Translations under genes and position numbers: made by a program
Part shown: one piece after another, positions 1 to 11,527 of the stretch
Numbering within the stretch: position 1 is the first letter of the stretch
How the letters are laid out: the number at the start of each line of letters is the position of its first letter
The notes under the pieces: generated by a model
Databases searched by the model: none
What the model was told of the DNA's origin: nothing
The model's input: only the letters and a program-made list of their open reading frames with translations
NCBI GenBank assembly: GCA_963556495.2
Contig: OY747710.1
Location: 18,077,000-18,140,999 of the forward strand
Origin: Valencia hispanica
Lineage: Eukaryota > Chordata > Actinopteri > Cyprinodontiformes > Valenciidae
Direction: 5' to 3'
DNA: 64,000 nucleotides

Positions 1-796
1 AGAGCAGCTGTGGAGGCATTCTCAAATGAAATCAAATCTAATTGTTATCACTGTAGCTGCTGCACTTATTACTACCACTGTTCCAATTATCCAAAGACCA
101 TATAGCTCACTTTTTTCTCCTCCTCAAAGGTGAGGTGTAAACTGGACGTAAATAATCCGAATTACTGGTTATTTGTTTCATTTTGCCCAGTGCAGATTGG
201 ATTGAGGTGTGGGGGGGGGCTGTTGATGGTGGGGACGTCTCTGGAACAGGAACAGGAATGGGCTCTGTGGTCAGGGACAGGGAAGCAAGCAGCCCGATCT
301 CTTAGTTCAGATGAACTGCTGTAAGGTGTTTTCAGCAGAGGTTTATTATTATACATGCAGTCATGTGAGAAGCCTTCTCAGGATCATAGTAATTTGGAGT
401 GTTTATTCTAGCTGCGCCATCCAGCAACAGTTCAGTCATTTTTTATCAATACAGCCCGACAAAACAAATTACAAACACTGGAAGCAGTACTTCACAAAAA
501 TAAACATGCTTGTTTAAATATAGTCTAAGAACATTTTTGTCAGTGTTACTCTTTGCTTTAGACTTGTTGATGCTCACATCTATGGCTATTTCATCAAAGT
601 AAGGCCCTATAACTTAGGATAAAAGAAATAAAACAAGGACAATTAAATATTGTTTTTGGATTATCAATGTCATATTTGAACTTTTCTAATTATATTTATT
701 TCTTTTTTAAACCATTTAAGCAATGTTGTTCAACAGAAAATAAAAATAGGCAACATAGTTAATTGACCAAAAAACATAAAAACTTTCACCCAATAA
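1..796. other. Unique AT-rich DNA, no gene seen
   Basis: Only short open frames (under 70 codons) without family motifs, splice context or composition change. I see no recognisable repeat, RNA gene or regulatory block. Confidence 0.6.
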
Positions 797-847
797 CCCC
801 CCCCCCCCCCAATCGCTTACCATAGTGGCTGCACTATGGTAAGCGAT
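797..847. repeat. C14 tract followed by a perfect 16-bp hairpin
   Basis: Positions 797-810 are fourteen C in a row. Positions 812-827 (atcgcttaccatagtg) are the exact reverse complement of 832-847, separated by the 4-base loop gctg. There is no mismatch in the stem. No transposon family is recognisable around it, and the stem is too short for an ordinary microRNA precursor. Confidence 0.85.
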
Positions 848-1106
848 GATACCACAGAAGACAAAGAAAGAAAGAGTTTAAACCTCAGCTTGGAGCTTTC
901 TGTGTGAATGTTGGGATGTTCTTCCTCTACATGTGGTTTTTTTCAGGATTTTCATCTTTCGTCTCAGAAGGCAGGTTTGGGTTATTAGTCTCATTAAATT
1001 GTTCATCAGTGTGTTAGTGTTGTCTATCCATCGTATTTGTTGCCCGGTGATGGCCTGATGAGCTGCTCAGCGTATACACAAAGTATTTCCTGTTGACTCC
1101 TGAGAA

Positions 1107-1865
1107 TCTGAAAAGTGTGGCATCCATTTGTATTCAGCTCCTCCGAATCAATGCTTTACTGCAGTTACAGTTGCAGGAATTCTTTGGTATGTCTCTATCA
1201 GACTTGTGCATCAAGAGACTAAATTTCTACTTGTTTATATTTTCAAAATAGCTTATCCTCAGTGAGATTGGATGTAGAGCATTTCTGAACATCAGTTTTT
1301 AAGTCTTGCCACAGTTCTATTTATGTCGGGACAGGGCATTCTAACACCCAAATATAATTTGATATGTATGTTTGGCTGTTTGTTTAGGGTCATTGTTCTG
1401 CAGGAAGGTGAATCTAAATCCCAGCCTCAAGTCTGTTGCAGCCTCCAACTTGTTTTCTTCCAGGATTTTCTTTCATGTAGCTCTGGTCAGTCTTCCATTG
1501 ACTCTGACCAGATGTCCCTGTTGAAGAAAACAATCGTCATAGCATGATGGTGCCTATCTCCAGCAGTCATATGGTGTGAGGCGAGGTACGTCCTGGACAG
1601 GTGGCCAGTCCATCGCAGGCTTTAAACTTCACTGCAACCTTTCTCCTGACTTTTCTGGAATGTTTTTTGGTCTACATGATACAGTTTCTTCTATAATGTT
1701 TAGGAACAGACTACTGAGGCCTTCACAGAATAGCTGGATTTATGCTGAGAATGAACTGCATGCATGTCCACCAATTTAGTGACTTGTGAATGCATTTAGG
1801 CATGTCATAAAAAAAGGGGGTTGAGAATAAATTTTTATTTAAAAAAAAAAATTCAAAAACCTGCA
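1107..1865 (-). mobile_element. Degenerate Tc1/mariner element, family A (antisense)
   Basis: The plus strand reads as the antisense of a common fish Tc1-like transposon. It starts in a motif (atctgaaaagtgtgg-like) shared with the relic at 56.3 kb. It contains the antisense transposase landmarks 'gtcttgccacag', 'catagcatgatggtgcc' and 'tgaggccttcacagaa', in the order expected for a minus-strand gene. Landmarks in the same order occur in the copies at 20.6, 43.2 and 56.3 kb. No transposase frame survives: the central DDE region is deleted and many stops are present. A short foreign insert lies at 1576-1619. The right end is not delimited and is assumed to lie in the A-rich stretch near 1840-1865. 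The family assignment is from recall of the consensus. Confidence 0.7.
1576..1619 (-). mobile_element. Fragment of short (GGAT)-tailed retroposon
   Basis: The reverse complement reads ctgcgatggactggccacct and continues into gtccagga. This matches the start of the 95-bp insertion at 13513-13607 and the 3' part of the SINE-like repeat at 26.5-27.0 kb. It interrupts the family A Tc1 relic. No tail or target duplication is visible, so it could also be a recombination product. Confidence 0.55.
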
Positions 1866-2094
1866 TCACAACCCCTCTGTTGGTTTATGCCCTCTGAAAG
1901 CTGAAATTGTATTGCACATTCTCCACATTGGATCTTTAAGGGTTACAATTTTGAATTACGATGATCAAAGAAATCAAAGAGAAAGTCTTTTCCATTTCAC
2001 AACACAGTATTCCCAGATTCACCTCTACATTATTAAAAGGAATAACTGCGCTTTCACAGTACCAACACTTGCATATATCTGTTAAGCACTGCTG

Positions 2095-2375
2095 TCTACA
2101 GCTTTAGGTGACGCCAGTGGGATCTTTGCTTGCCACCCTCCATAGAGACGGCCCGAGGGGGAAAAACACAGCAGTGAAGCTCTTCCCCGCCACCCAAGGG
2201 CTACCAACTAACTTTTTCCTCCAATCCATTCTACTTATTCTACTCCTTTTGAAGTCATTTCATAACAGAGCAATTTTCTCGTTAGCGCTTGGCTTTAATT
2301 GTGGGTAATTAAGCGTGCTCTAGCGGTATAGAGAGCTCTGTTCGGAGGACTAGGGCGAAATTAGCCGTATGTCAG
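2095..2375. promoter_or_regulatory. Candidate conserved noncoding block
   Basis: Repeat-free DNA with local CpG retention (gacgcc, gacggcccgagg, tagcgcttgg, agcggtata). It has a homeodomain-type core at 2306-2314 (gggtaattaagcg context) and AT/GC alternation unlike the flanks. Its short open frame is not coding-like. No alignment was possible; the call rests on composition and motif texture only. Confidence 0.4.
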
Positions 2376-2383
2376 CTGTGAAA

Positions 2384-2660
2384 TATGGGGTTAAGTGGGA
2401 GATGGGAGGGGAAAGGGAAAGGAGAGAGAGAGCTGAAGGGGGTCAGCGATTCCAAAACAGGGTTCACACAGTCTGAAGGAAGAAAACTGCTGTGGTTGTT
2501 GGGAAAGACAGAGAAGACGGCATGAAAAAAGGAAGGAAAACAAGTGGAGAGCTTGAGATAGAGTTCAAAAAGAAGCCCAACTGGTGTAAAGGAGAAACGT
2601 TGAGGAGTGAAAAAGAATGAGTTAGATTTAGACAAGGAGGGAGCATAAAATGAGCGGACA
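2384..2660. repeat. Purine-rich (GA) low-complexity tract
   Basis: The plus strand is dominated by A and G in runs such as gggagatgggaggggaaagg and ggagagagagag. The minus-strand open frames across it are pyrimidine-run artefacts (Ser/Phe/Pro-rich) and are not called as genes. Confidence 0.7.
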
Positions 2661-5139
2661 TGGCAGATGGCTTCAGGTCAACTCACTGCTTTTGCCATTT
2701 TGCACCCCGAGGTTGCCGTATTATTCCTTTCTACCTTTATTTTGTAACCATAAACAAAGCATCACCTACGTCTGTATTTAAACTATGCTGTATAAGTGTA
2801 TATTTCTTGATAGAGTAAATACTACTACTACTAAAATTCCTTAATAAAGCCAATAAGTTACTAGTTACATCATTTCTTCTCTAAGGGTCTCCTTATCAAC
2901 ATGGAGGCATAGACATAAACTAATAAAAGTTAAATCATCATTAGAAAAAGTTAACAGAAGAAAACAGAACACAGATGATGCATATTTGAAACTAAACCAA
3001 TTAAAATCCCAGGCGATTCATTACAAATTAATGGCAAAATAAAACAATTACACATTTCAGACCTCTGAAAAATATGAAGAGAGAGAATTGTGGGAAAATT
3101 GATATTTTGAAGCTCCTTCTAAAGATGTGGAGCCAAAAAGAAAAAAGGTCTGTTTATTCTCTGGTTATGTTTTTACTTTTTTGTATTTTTGATGAATTGT
3201 GGCGAAAAATAATTGAAATGTTCAAGTCTCACAAATTTCATTTAATTGTATGTAATTTTCTGAAACGTTGTATTACACTCCAATTTCATTGATTTCCAGG
3301 ATTCTATTTCCAACTGCATGTTGCTGTTTCACACATGGTGCAGTTAGTTCTTATGATATTTACAAGAAAAATAACTAATAAAATGAAATGTAACTGACTG
3401 ATCTCTTGCTGGCAGAAAGGATTTAGTGAAGTCAAACACCCACATTTCTTCACACATTTATTAGCAAATTATAGAACATTAATTGAACGCATTGGTTGTC
3501 AAAGTAGGTTCAAAACCTTCCCTGGCAGGTATGAATGGGTGCATGTTTATAGGATGTCAAGTGGGTTGAAGGGGTGAATTGACCAGCATTTAGAGTTGTG
3601 CTGAAAAACTGAAGATACAACAGTTAAAATCATCATCATAGCTAAAAACCTATTCAATTCTGAGTTTTTATCAAATTCCGCTATGCAATTATTACTGAAC
3701 AATCTACATTTTCTGGCCATATTTGCTGCTAATATTGTTACTGTATTTTACTGACAACTGCTTTGACCAATTCTTCACCAGGGCTGTTGCTAGAGGCAGT
3801 TTCTAACTGGTTCTATAAAATAACCGGTTTGGTTTTCCACAGCTAGAGAGCCATCTTGGAACAGCATCATTACGTCACTGTAAGCATCTCATCCAGTAAA
3901 ATATTGATTTTCATGTCTGCTTTATTCTAAATTTTGGATGAGGAACACAGTGCAGGAAAACAGTTTAAGAACAAAAAACATATTGTTTATGTTAGTATCT
4001 CTAAAACCGTATGTTCTAATGTTATCAGCTTAATTTTAATAAACATGAGGTGTTTGTGCACCGTCAACAATCCTGAGCAGCGTTTCAAACCAGAAGTTAC
4101 AGAGAGCATATGTAGCAGAAATTATTGAAAGGCAGAACATATTTGAAGGTTAAGTCCGACATGGTGTTTGTGGATCCAGCAGAAAACATCCATCTCTATG
4201 CAATGCATGAACTACTAACAACTGTGCTGTCATCGTGGAAAGTCGTGATGGGCGATATAAAAATAAACATCAGAGAAATTAGAAACAGTGAGCTCATGCT
4301 AATTCAGTTTTCTATCAAATTTTAACATTGGGAGTTCTTTACTGTTTACTATCATGCATTTCTCAAATAACAAGCAAATATAGCACAGTAGTTTTGAACA
4401 AGGTGCTTACGATGTTGTAATTTCTGGTTTATCTCAATAAGCCCACTTCCAGTTTCTCACAAAAGCATCTTTTCTCCTTATGGCTCGGCTCATAGAAAGC
4501 ATCAGTTTAGTTAATAGAACCATAGATTGCAGTGGTGAAAACACAAATAAACGGGTACTAAGCAGACACAAGCAGATGAGCTCTGACAGTTTGATGGAAA
4601 ACCCTTGATGTGCAACTAAATTTGTAAAAGAATGTCCCACTCGTGACTTACGCAGCAAAACAAGCACACAAACTCAAATGGTGATTCTCATCTCCCTCTT
4701 TCAAGAAAGAAGCAACTAGAGTTAATACAATTTTCATGTCAAATTAGATATAAATAACAACTGGTTTGACATGAAAGATACAATTTTTATTATTAATGTA
4801 CATATAAAGACAATATTGCAATTTTGCATTATGCATACTTAAAAACAACTTAATTGCCTGTTGTTTAATTGAGTTTTCCCTGGGATAGCAAAAAGGTGCA
4901 TTTTACTTGTTTCCTCTTTTAAAACAACAGCACAACCAGAACCCTAAGGCAGCAGCATTTGTCTCCAAGTGCTATGGCCTTTACACAGAATGACCCTTAA
5001 TCACTCTCTGCATCCGTTTATGTTTGTATTTTAACCCCATAACAGCAGTAAACGTCCATGTGGCCATAAAGAGGATGAGGAATGATTTGAGTCAATGACT
5101 GTACTGTCAAATGCTCAGTGGATTGGGACTTACTCTGGT
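2661..5139. other. AT-rich DNA, nothing recognised
   Basis: About 2.5 kb of AT-rich sequence with only short unrelated frames. I see no transposon landmark, RNA gene or CpG-rich block. Very old repeats may be hidden here beyond visual recognition. Confidence 0.5.
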
Positions 5140-5470
5140 CGGCCCTTTATGAGCGTCTCAATCCCCTGTGGAACCATCCACAATGACGATAATGAACCTG
5201 TTAAAGCCTCTATAAATATCGGCTCTGCATGCTTAGTGGTCGTTTGAATACCTCGGAAATAGACCGCCGTTTGCAAACAAGTGACTGGGCGTACGAACTC
5301 GCCAAGCTAATACATAATCAATGTAGGGGAAACTCTCTCGCAGCAGACCCTTGATTCATACAGAGGCTGCAGATATGAAGTCGCTTAGAATAAGCCTGAA
5401 ACTGCCATATTGATCAGCACATTATCGTCATCAATAGGAAAGCCTTTATCTGGGAGAAGTGAAAACGGCA
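5140..5470. promoter_or_regulatory. Candidate conserved noncoding block
   Basis: A non-repetitive stretch with several CpGs (gtcgtttg, acctcggaaatagaccgccg, gggcgtacgaactcgcc) inside otherwise CpG-poor DNA. It also has GATA-like and TAATC-like motifs and a TATAAATA at about 5212-5219. No open frame is plausible. It resembles an enhancer more than a promoter, since no CpG island or exon-like signal accompanies it. This is inference without alignment. Confidence 0.42.
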
Positions 5471-6399
5471 GGGGTACTAGAAAGTCTGCGAAGAACAAAA
5501 AAAAGCTTCACTGGGAATCATCCTGCTGGTAATTCAGTGAGAAATCCAGGCTCTCCAGCAGGGATCTCAGTATAAAAGATGTAGTTTAGATGTGAGTTCA
5601 GGTTCTTGTAGACAAAAAGATGCCCCTCATGGAGGTTGATATCCAAGAGGAAGTTCAGTTTGTTCTTTTTGATCCCTCTTTTTCTGTTCTCTCTTTGTGT
5701 GAATTACTTATGAGTTGTCAGTCTCTTATATTCAGCAGACAAAGCTCCAGAGTACTCTCAGTTTTGGAGTATTTTTGGCAGGGGAACCAAACTATCAACA
5801 ATACAAAATGAAGCTGGAAGGAGAAAACTATTTTACCACAATCTAACAAAATGTTCTGTGGTTTGTTCATAGATTGTATTATAGATTTCCATGCGGTTTC
5901 TCTTTTGAATCTGACATTCACCTAGACTGGGTCTAGATAACAAATGTGGATCATAGAGCATGTTGCAAATAGACATTCTGCAGCTAATAAAATGCCAGGA
6001 AAAGTAAAACCTGTCACCCAAAGCAAAAGTAATATGGAGCAGAAATCCATCTTAGTGTTGCCAAATTTGTACGGGTAAAATAAAGTGAGAGTCATCCCAA
6101 CAATGCATATCCATGAAAATCTTTTTCTTTTGCTATTGGTGGTCAGCCAATCTTTGTTTTTTATTTAGCCAAGAAAGAATATAATGAAAATTGTCATAAA
6201 ATATATCCAGATGTAACACCCTGAACAAATAAATTTAAAGTCAGGTTAGCAAAAAAAAAAATGCAGATGTCTCATGATTTTTGTTCTTTTCAACTACATT
6301 TTCCTGAGGGGATGATGTTCTATGTGTTCTCAATGAAGCTTTGCCTACAGGGGAGATGATTCTATCTTCTCTTATCCTTTTATTGTAGGCTATATTATT
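5471..6399. other. AT-rich DNA, no gene seen
   Basis: Contains only short overlapping frames on both strands with no family motif. No repeat is recognised. Confidence 0.5.
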
Positions 6400-6894
6400 T
6401 TCAGTAGGTTAGATTATTGTAATGACACCTTTACAGGTCTCTGTTTAAAAAAAACAATCAGCAGCTACAGTTCATTCAAAAATGCTGCTGCCACAGGAAA
6501 AGAGAACAGAACTAAACAAGGAGACGCAATCTCTTGTTTCTACCCTCATCAGCTCTGGAATAAACTTCCTAAAAAACCTGAAACATACAGGAACTGTTGC
6601 CTCCTTTAGATTGGGACTGGAAACAGCACTGTTTACTGCAGCTTTCGATCAAAGAATATCACAAATGAACTGTTTGCTTGATCAATGATGAGTGATTGAA
6701 GCATGAGAATGAAGATTGCACTTGTATATTAACATTTGTCTTTTTAGCCAATGCTTTTAAGTGTTTGATGCATTCAGTGTTTTTAAGCAAAGCATAAACG
6801 CTTTTATTTTTATTTATATCTTTTCATTTGATTTCCTGTGAAGCACTTTTGATTTCCTTGCGTATGAATGTTGCTATGCAAATAACTTGCTTTG
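6400..6894 (+). mobile_element. L2-type LINE, degraded 3' end
   Basis: Begins with a frame reading VGLDYCN, the position of the RLDYCN/RIDYCN motif in the C-terminal part of L2 reverse transcriptases (compare the copy at 41.7-42.8 kb). About 80 codons later it reads through 'GTVASFRLGLETALFTAAFD', which matches the conserved FKSRLKTHLFSLAFS-like end of the L2 protein. It closes with an L2-like 3' UTR ending gaagcactttt, then aataacttgctttg. Frames are broken by A-runs and a large internal deletion. Endonuclease and RT core are absent (5' truncation). Confidence 0.7.
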
Positions 6895-8496
6895 ACCATA
6901 TACAGTATTAGCTTGGCTCCGTTGTTGGTATTCCTCACTGATTCTCCTAATTAAGATTAATTAAGCTTTTATTCTGAGATAAGACACTGATGACTCTGTT
7001 ACCCCTAAAGTTAAATACCACATATTTCCCCTTTAAATACAGCATCATTTCTCTTTCTAGGATTTTACTGTAATTCCAAAACATTATGAATATAGTGACA
7101 GTAAGTTTTTGTATCAGTCTGACTTTGACAGTTCTCTAATCAATACAACACTGATTTTCCCTGTTATTTTGTTGGAGTAACTTTCCCCAAAAACCTACTT
7201 TTCAGTTATTTACAGAACATGTTCCTTTTGTGTTTGCCTAGAGCTACTGTATTTTCTGAATGAATTGTACTTAATTGTGAGTACAACTAAAATGAAATCA
7301 AGTTTTTTTCATTTTTAAATCTACTTATGTTTGAATTCGAATTGTAATGCAATCAAATAAAGTAAAAAACAACAACCCAACAATTACTCAACTTTCCTGC
7401 TAATTATAATAAGATTTTAATTTGATAATATGTCTATCAGCCAACCATGTGCCAACTGAATCTGTCTGTGTGATTGGATGGATTTGGAATGATCTGATTA
7501 TATACTTTTTCTTATAAATGGAAATTAACGGGAGCTGTTTATCTTGTAAACTGTCTTGAGATCACATTTATTGTCAATTGGCCAAATCAGCATAGAGCTA
7601 AAATATGTGGTATCTAAGCTCTGTACTGTCACCTGTTTCATGTTTAACAGAAGCATTGCTGCCAGTAAATTAACTGCAACTACCATTGTTATGGCAAATG
7701 AGTAACCTACAGCAACTTGGTAGTAATAGTAGCATATTAACAACATATGTTGTCAGGAAGTCACTGCAAAACGTTAGAGCAACAATTAACAATGTATTCA
7801 CAAAACCTTACTTAAAAAAGAAACATATATCTAAGGTTTTTGATGCTTTGAAAGTAACAATTAATTTAAATACTGAGTTCTTTCATTTGAAAGTTAGCTC
7901 AATATTAATTCCTAGTGCCTTATCATACATGTCAGGAAATAATGAAAAAACATCACACCTGGCACTTTCACAAATGGGTTGACTTGAGGTAATCTCTCTA
8001 CTAATATTCTCTCTGAATATAATTACTTTGCCTAAAAGCTGCTTAAACACACAAACCAAGACAATGCAACAGAAAGGGGATAAAATAAGACTTTCAATTA
8101 GTTGCTTTGTAATGCAACTGAAGACCAGCCTCTTTTTATATCTCCGATATTTAGCAGATCAATGCAGCTTATGATAGGAGGTGGGAAAACATGCAATCAA
8201 TTAATATGCTTAATATTAAAGGATAAAAACATGCATAACTGCTGGGAAATGTGGCTCTGGTTTTAAAATTCAACATTATAAGTATTTTGCACATAATTCA
8301 GATTTATTCATTGTTCCTCAAAAGTATAACCTAAAGTATAACAAAGCCGATTGCATTACATGAACTTGGAATCAATGAAGAGTTCAGGCTGAAAGTGCTC
8401 AGATGACCTCAGCACAGGAGAGTGGGACTTAAGAGAAAAAGATTATGATGTGTGTGTTAAAATGTGTTTTTCTTTTTAAATGTTAAAAACTAGTTT
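6895..8496. other. AT-rich DNA, nothing recognised
   Basis: The longest open frame here (7686-7982, plus strand) is AT-codon-driven with no motif. No repeat, RNA or CpG-rich block is seen. Confidence 0.5.
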
Positions 8497-8575
8497 AATT
8501 CAGTTCAATTCAGTTTATTTATTTAGTGTGAATTCATAACAGATGTCATCTCTAGGCACTTTACAAGAAAAGTCA
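8497..8575. repeat. Short interspersed repeat piece with (TTCAA)-like start
   Basis: The stretch aattcagttcaattcagttt, then a run ending in ggcactttac, resembles a widespread fish repeat end of the type 'tttatttatatagcgcc..aggcactttac'. Too short to classify. Confidence 0.45.
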
Positions 8576-9811
8576 TTTCACTTCAATTGTACATGCATTC
8601 CAGTCAGTTTAAAAGTTTCCATTTAAAGAATCCCAGCAGACTGTGTCGAGTCATTGACCTACAGCATCCACTCCCCCCGAACAAACATATAGCGACAGCA
8701 GACAAAGAAGAAATGTTGCACTGATAAAAATTTTTCATTGAGAACGATGTAAAAATAGTTAGACAACTTGCTATATGATAATGTGGAAATATCCAAACAG
8801 CTGAAAAGACCTTGACGTCTGGAGCATATTTCATAAATGAAATTAACTCAACCAAAAGCAGAAAAAGCAGAAAAATCTTGAAAAGCAGCATCTTAAAAGT
8901 CCAACACTGGATGAGTTAACAAAATATGTGTGGAATCCTGCATCAAAGCAGCCGCTCTTGAGTGAACATCAGTGGGACATCAAAGATAAGAGTCTCACTT
9001 CTTCTGCCGTCTGTGTCTGGGAAGGAGTTCTCCATAATGATAAAAAAAAAAACTGAGCAGACCACCCGAGGCCATAACAATGATGCTGTGCTCTCAAACT
9101 GAATGAAATTCCCTTTTATCACAGCATCCGCATGTTAAATGTTACCACATTTGATGTAAGGTCAGGGATATCTTAAAAGTAATGTTTTTTTGGTTTATTG
9201 TCAGCTTTGAGGCAGTAGCACTACTAAAATGGTGGGTCAATGGTAACCCCTTTAAATTTGGTGGCGCTCCATGAGTTTGTGTCATTAAATGTAACTTTTC
9301 AATGTCCATCTCTGCCCTCACAATAAACATGCCAGTATATGGAAACTCTTTTAATTCTAACCTGGCTTTTGGTTTCAGTGGACCACTCTAATAGTTTTAG
9401 TGGCCCCCATCTTTCCACTACTTTCCAAATTTTCTGTATGCACCCCTGTTTTAGGGAAGCTTTAATGCAGCTGTATGTATTTAAAGGTAGTGCATAGCAA
9501 TTATGTTGTGGCAGCCGTTTTTCTTTCTTTAAGGTAATTCCACTGCATAAATAACCTCAAAAAAATTAAGAAGTTAAATTAAAGTGCATTGCCATACTTG
9601 TTGTGTTGTGTTGGATAGCCTTTGGATGACAATAATCCTTCCTCTCCAAAGTTCAAATTCCCCTGCAGGTCTTTTACTTTTCATCATGCATTTGTCCCTG
9701 AACAACACTCCCTGGGGTACAATGATGTATAAAAGAGCAAATGTAAGTCAGAAACGGAGGAGACTGTTGCAAACTTCCTGATCTGTTTGAAGAGAGCCTG
9801 TGCAAGCGTCC
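8576..9811. other. No gene seen
   Basis: A minus-strand frame at 8604-8891 (95 codons, Leu/Phe/Ser-rich) lacks motifs and is judged spurious. The rest is AT-rich with short frames only. Confidence 0.5.
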
Positions 9812-9950
9812 ACATGCTGCATCAATCAATTTCTGCAAGAGGTGCATCGTTCCCCATCTCATCGATGAAGTGCATCATATTTCTCGTGAGACTCTAATTT
9901 CTGGCAGCTTTCTCAATTATTAATGCCATCTGGCTATAGCCGAAAAGGGA
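9812..9950. promoter_or_regulatory. Candidate conserved noncoding block next to CpG-rich patch
   Basis: Non-repetitive DNA containing ctcatcgatgaagtgcatca, then tcaattattaatgcc (homeodomain-like ATTA/TAAT cores). It directly abuts the CpG-rich patch at 9955-10690. Called on texture only. Confidence 0.35.
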
Positions 9951-9954
9951 AGTG

Positions 9955-10690
9955 AGGTGCTTACCTTCACCGGCGCACCTTCATTGACTTGTCCAGCTGT
10001 TACCTCTTGGGCTGGAATGGGAATCCTGTTGACATGCGTAGAGGACCGATGGTAATAGTGCAGTTTTAGGAGATCGGACAGCGCATCCTTCCCCTCCTCT
10101 GCATTGAACTACACTGGCAATGTATCAGTGGAAATGTGGGAGAATATAGGCGCGAACGGAAAATGAATTGCGAGAGATGTGGAAGCGCGCTACTACACAG
10201 AGAGGAAAAGTTATCTCCAAAAAGTTGTCGAGATAAAAAAAATCGACTCCTCTCTAACCTGCTGCTGTCCGAAAGTGGTTTGATATTACTTTACAGGAGC
10301 AGACCGTGAAGAAGAAGGCAAAGAGATTTGGTCAGAGGCGCGCAGGGGGAGCAATCCGGGCGCATGGGGAGGGATGAGTGCGCACAGAGTGAAGAAGGGC
10401 GGGGGAGGTAACAGAGAAGGTGCTGAGGCTGAACCTCCACCTCACATCAGCATCTAAGTTTCTATCAGCTGCAGACTGCGTTCTGCACGCCTTGCTTAGG
10501 CTGAAAATTGACCCGCACGGTGCGGTGAAGTGGTCTCACATGGAAAATATATGTAGACGGGTGGTGGTGGCCGGGAAAGCGGATCGATCGGTTTATAATT
10601 TTGTCCGAAGTCGAGGGGAAAATAAAGTTCACGGAGGAATGAAATCTGAAAACAGATGGCGAATCCTGTGGTCTCTAAATAAGATTCGAT
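9955..10690. promoter_or_regulatory. CpG-rich patch, possible promoter or first exon
   Basis: CpG dinucleotides are far denser here than in the surrounding several kilobases, for example ggcgcgaacgg (10151), gaagcgcgcta (10182), ggcgcgcaggg, cccgcacggtgcgg and ggatcgatcgg. In vertebrates such patches often mark unmethylated promoters. On the minus strand two splice-donor-like sites sit at its left edge (see next entry), so a transcript running leftward is conceivable. There is no TATA box at a sensible distance and no long coding frame. It could equally be a conserved enhancer. Confidence 0.42.
9965..10035 (-). other. Possible minus-strand first exon with two donor sites
   Basis: Reading leftward on the minus strand, an ATG at 10035-10033 opens a ten-codon frame (MSTGFPFQPK). 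This frame runs exactly into a donor-like AGAG|GTAACA, with the last exon base at 10004. A second and stronger consensus donor, GAAG|GTAAGC, has its last exon base at 9965. If the second site is used, the frame stops at once (TAA spanning the first donor) and the exon would be 5' UTR. No acceptor or further exon is recognised to the left, and I do not recognise the peptide. Chance occurrence is quite possible. Confidence 0.22.
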
Positions 10691-11300
10691 CTTCGGGAAT
10701 GGAGTGTGGATAATATTTGGTTGGACGTTTGATGAAAATGACGGATTTGGTGGGGGGAGGGGGAGGTGATAGTAGGTGGGATATGATGTGTCTGGGGACA
10801 GAAACTAAACTTGGAGAGAGGACGACACTGTTTTTCAGATCCATCCAAGGATCTCATCCCCTTTCTCATTTGCCCCCAGAACGCACACAGGACGCCCCCC
10901 CTCCCCTCACTTTCCTCCCCCGCAAAGAGGGCTGCGGGTGAAGGGAGGAAAAGGAGAGAAAACAAGAATACCAAATAAATGAGAAATTTTCGTACAGGCC
11001 CCGCTTCCGTGCGTTCCATGCTAGCAATAACAATTAAATATCGACCGCTTTCCCGGCCGGAGAGAACCTGAGATACCCAGAGACTGCCAAGTACCAAGAC
11101 CCCCCACCCCTCCCTGCTTTCCTCCTCTCTCTTCCATCTCTTCCCATCTTCCACATGTGCACTCACTCACTCCTCCTCTTCTCGATATCCCCTCCCTATA
11201 CACCTTTTTCCCTTCTAATCCAAGTCCATCAGGCCAATCTCTTCTAATTTGGTGTATCTCATTTCTCTTGATTCCATCCCACAACCCATTTCAGCTCTAC
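10691..11300. repeat. Low-complexity G-rich then CT-rich DNA
   Basis: Runs such as ggtggggggagggggaggtg and cccccacccctccctgct. The overlapping 163- and 87-codon minus-strand frames are products of this composition and are not called as genes, although the longer one lies upstream of the possible leftward exon. Confidence 0.5.
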
Positions 11301-11527
11301 TTTTATCATTGCTGATTTGAGAGGGTGTGTGGGGGTTTGGCTTCTGCTACATAGTCCTATTTTCTGTTGGTGCAACAGGACTTCCTCACACCATGCCTGG
11401 TAGTTTACGGAAATCAATTATGAGATTGAGATTCACTTTCTTTGGTTCAAATATGTTTGAGTACAAGCTCTCTGAGTGGATCACTTTGTCTCAAGTTCAC
11501 ACTCACTGGTGGTTCAATTTATAGGTG

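Noticed and set aside
10675..11166. 163-codon minus-strand open frame
   Set aside because: Lies in low-complexity G/C-rich and CT-rich DNA, has no domain, and its composition follows the base bias. A long frame is expected by chance in GC-rich sequence.
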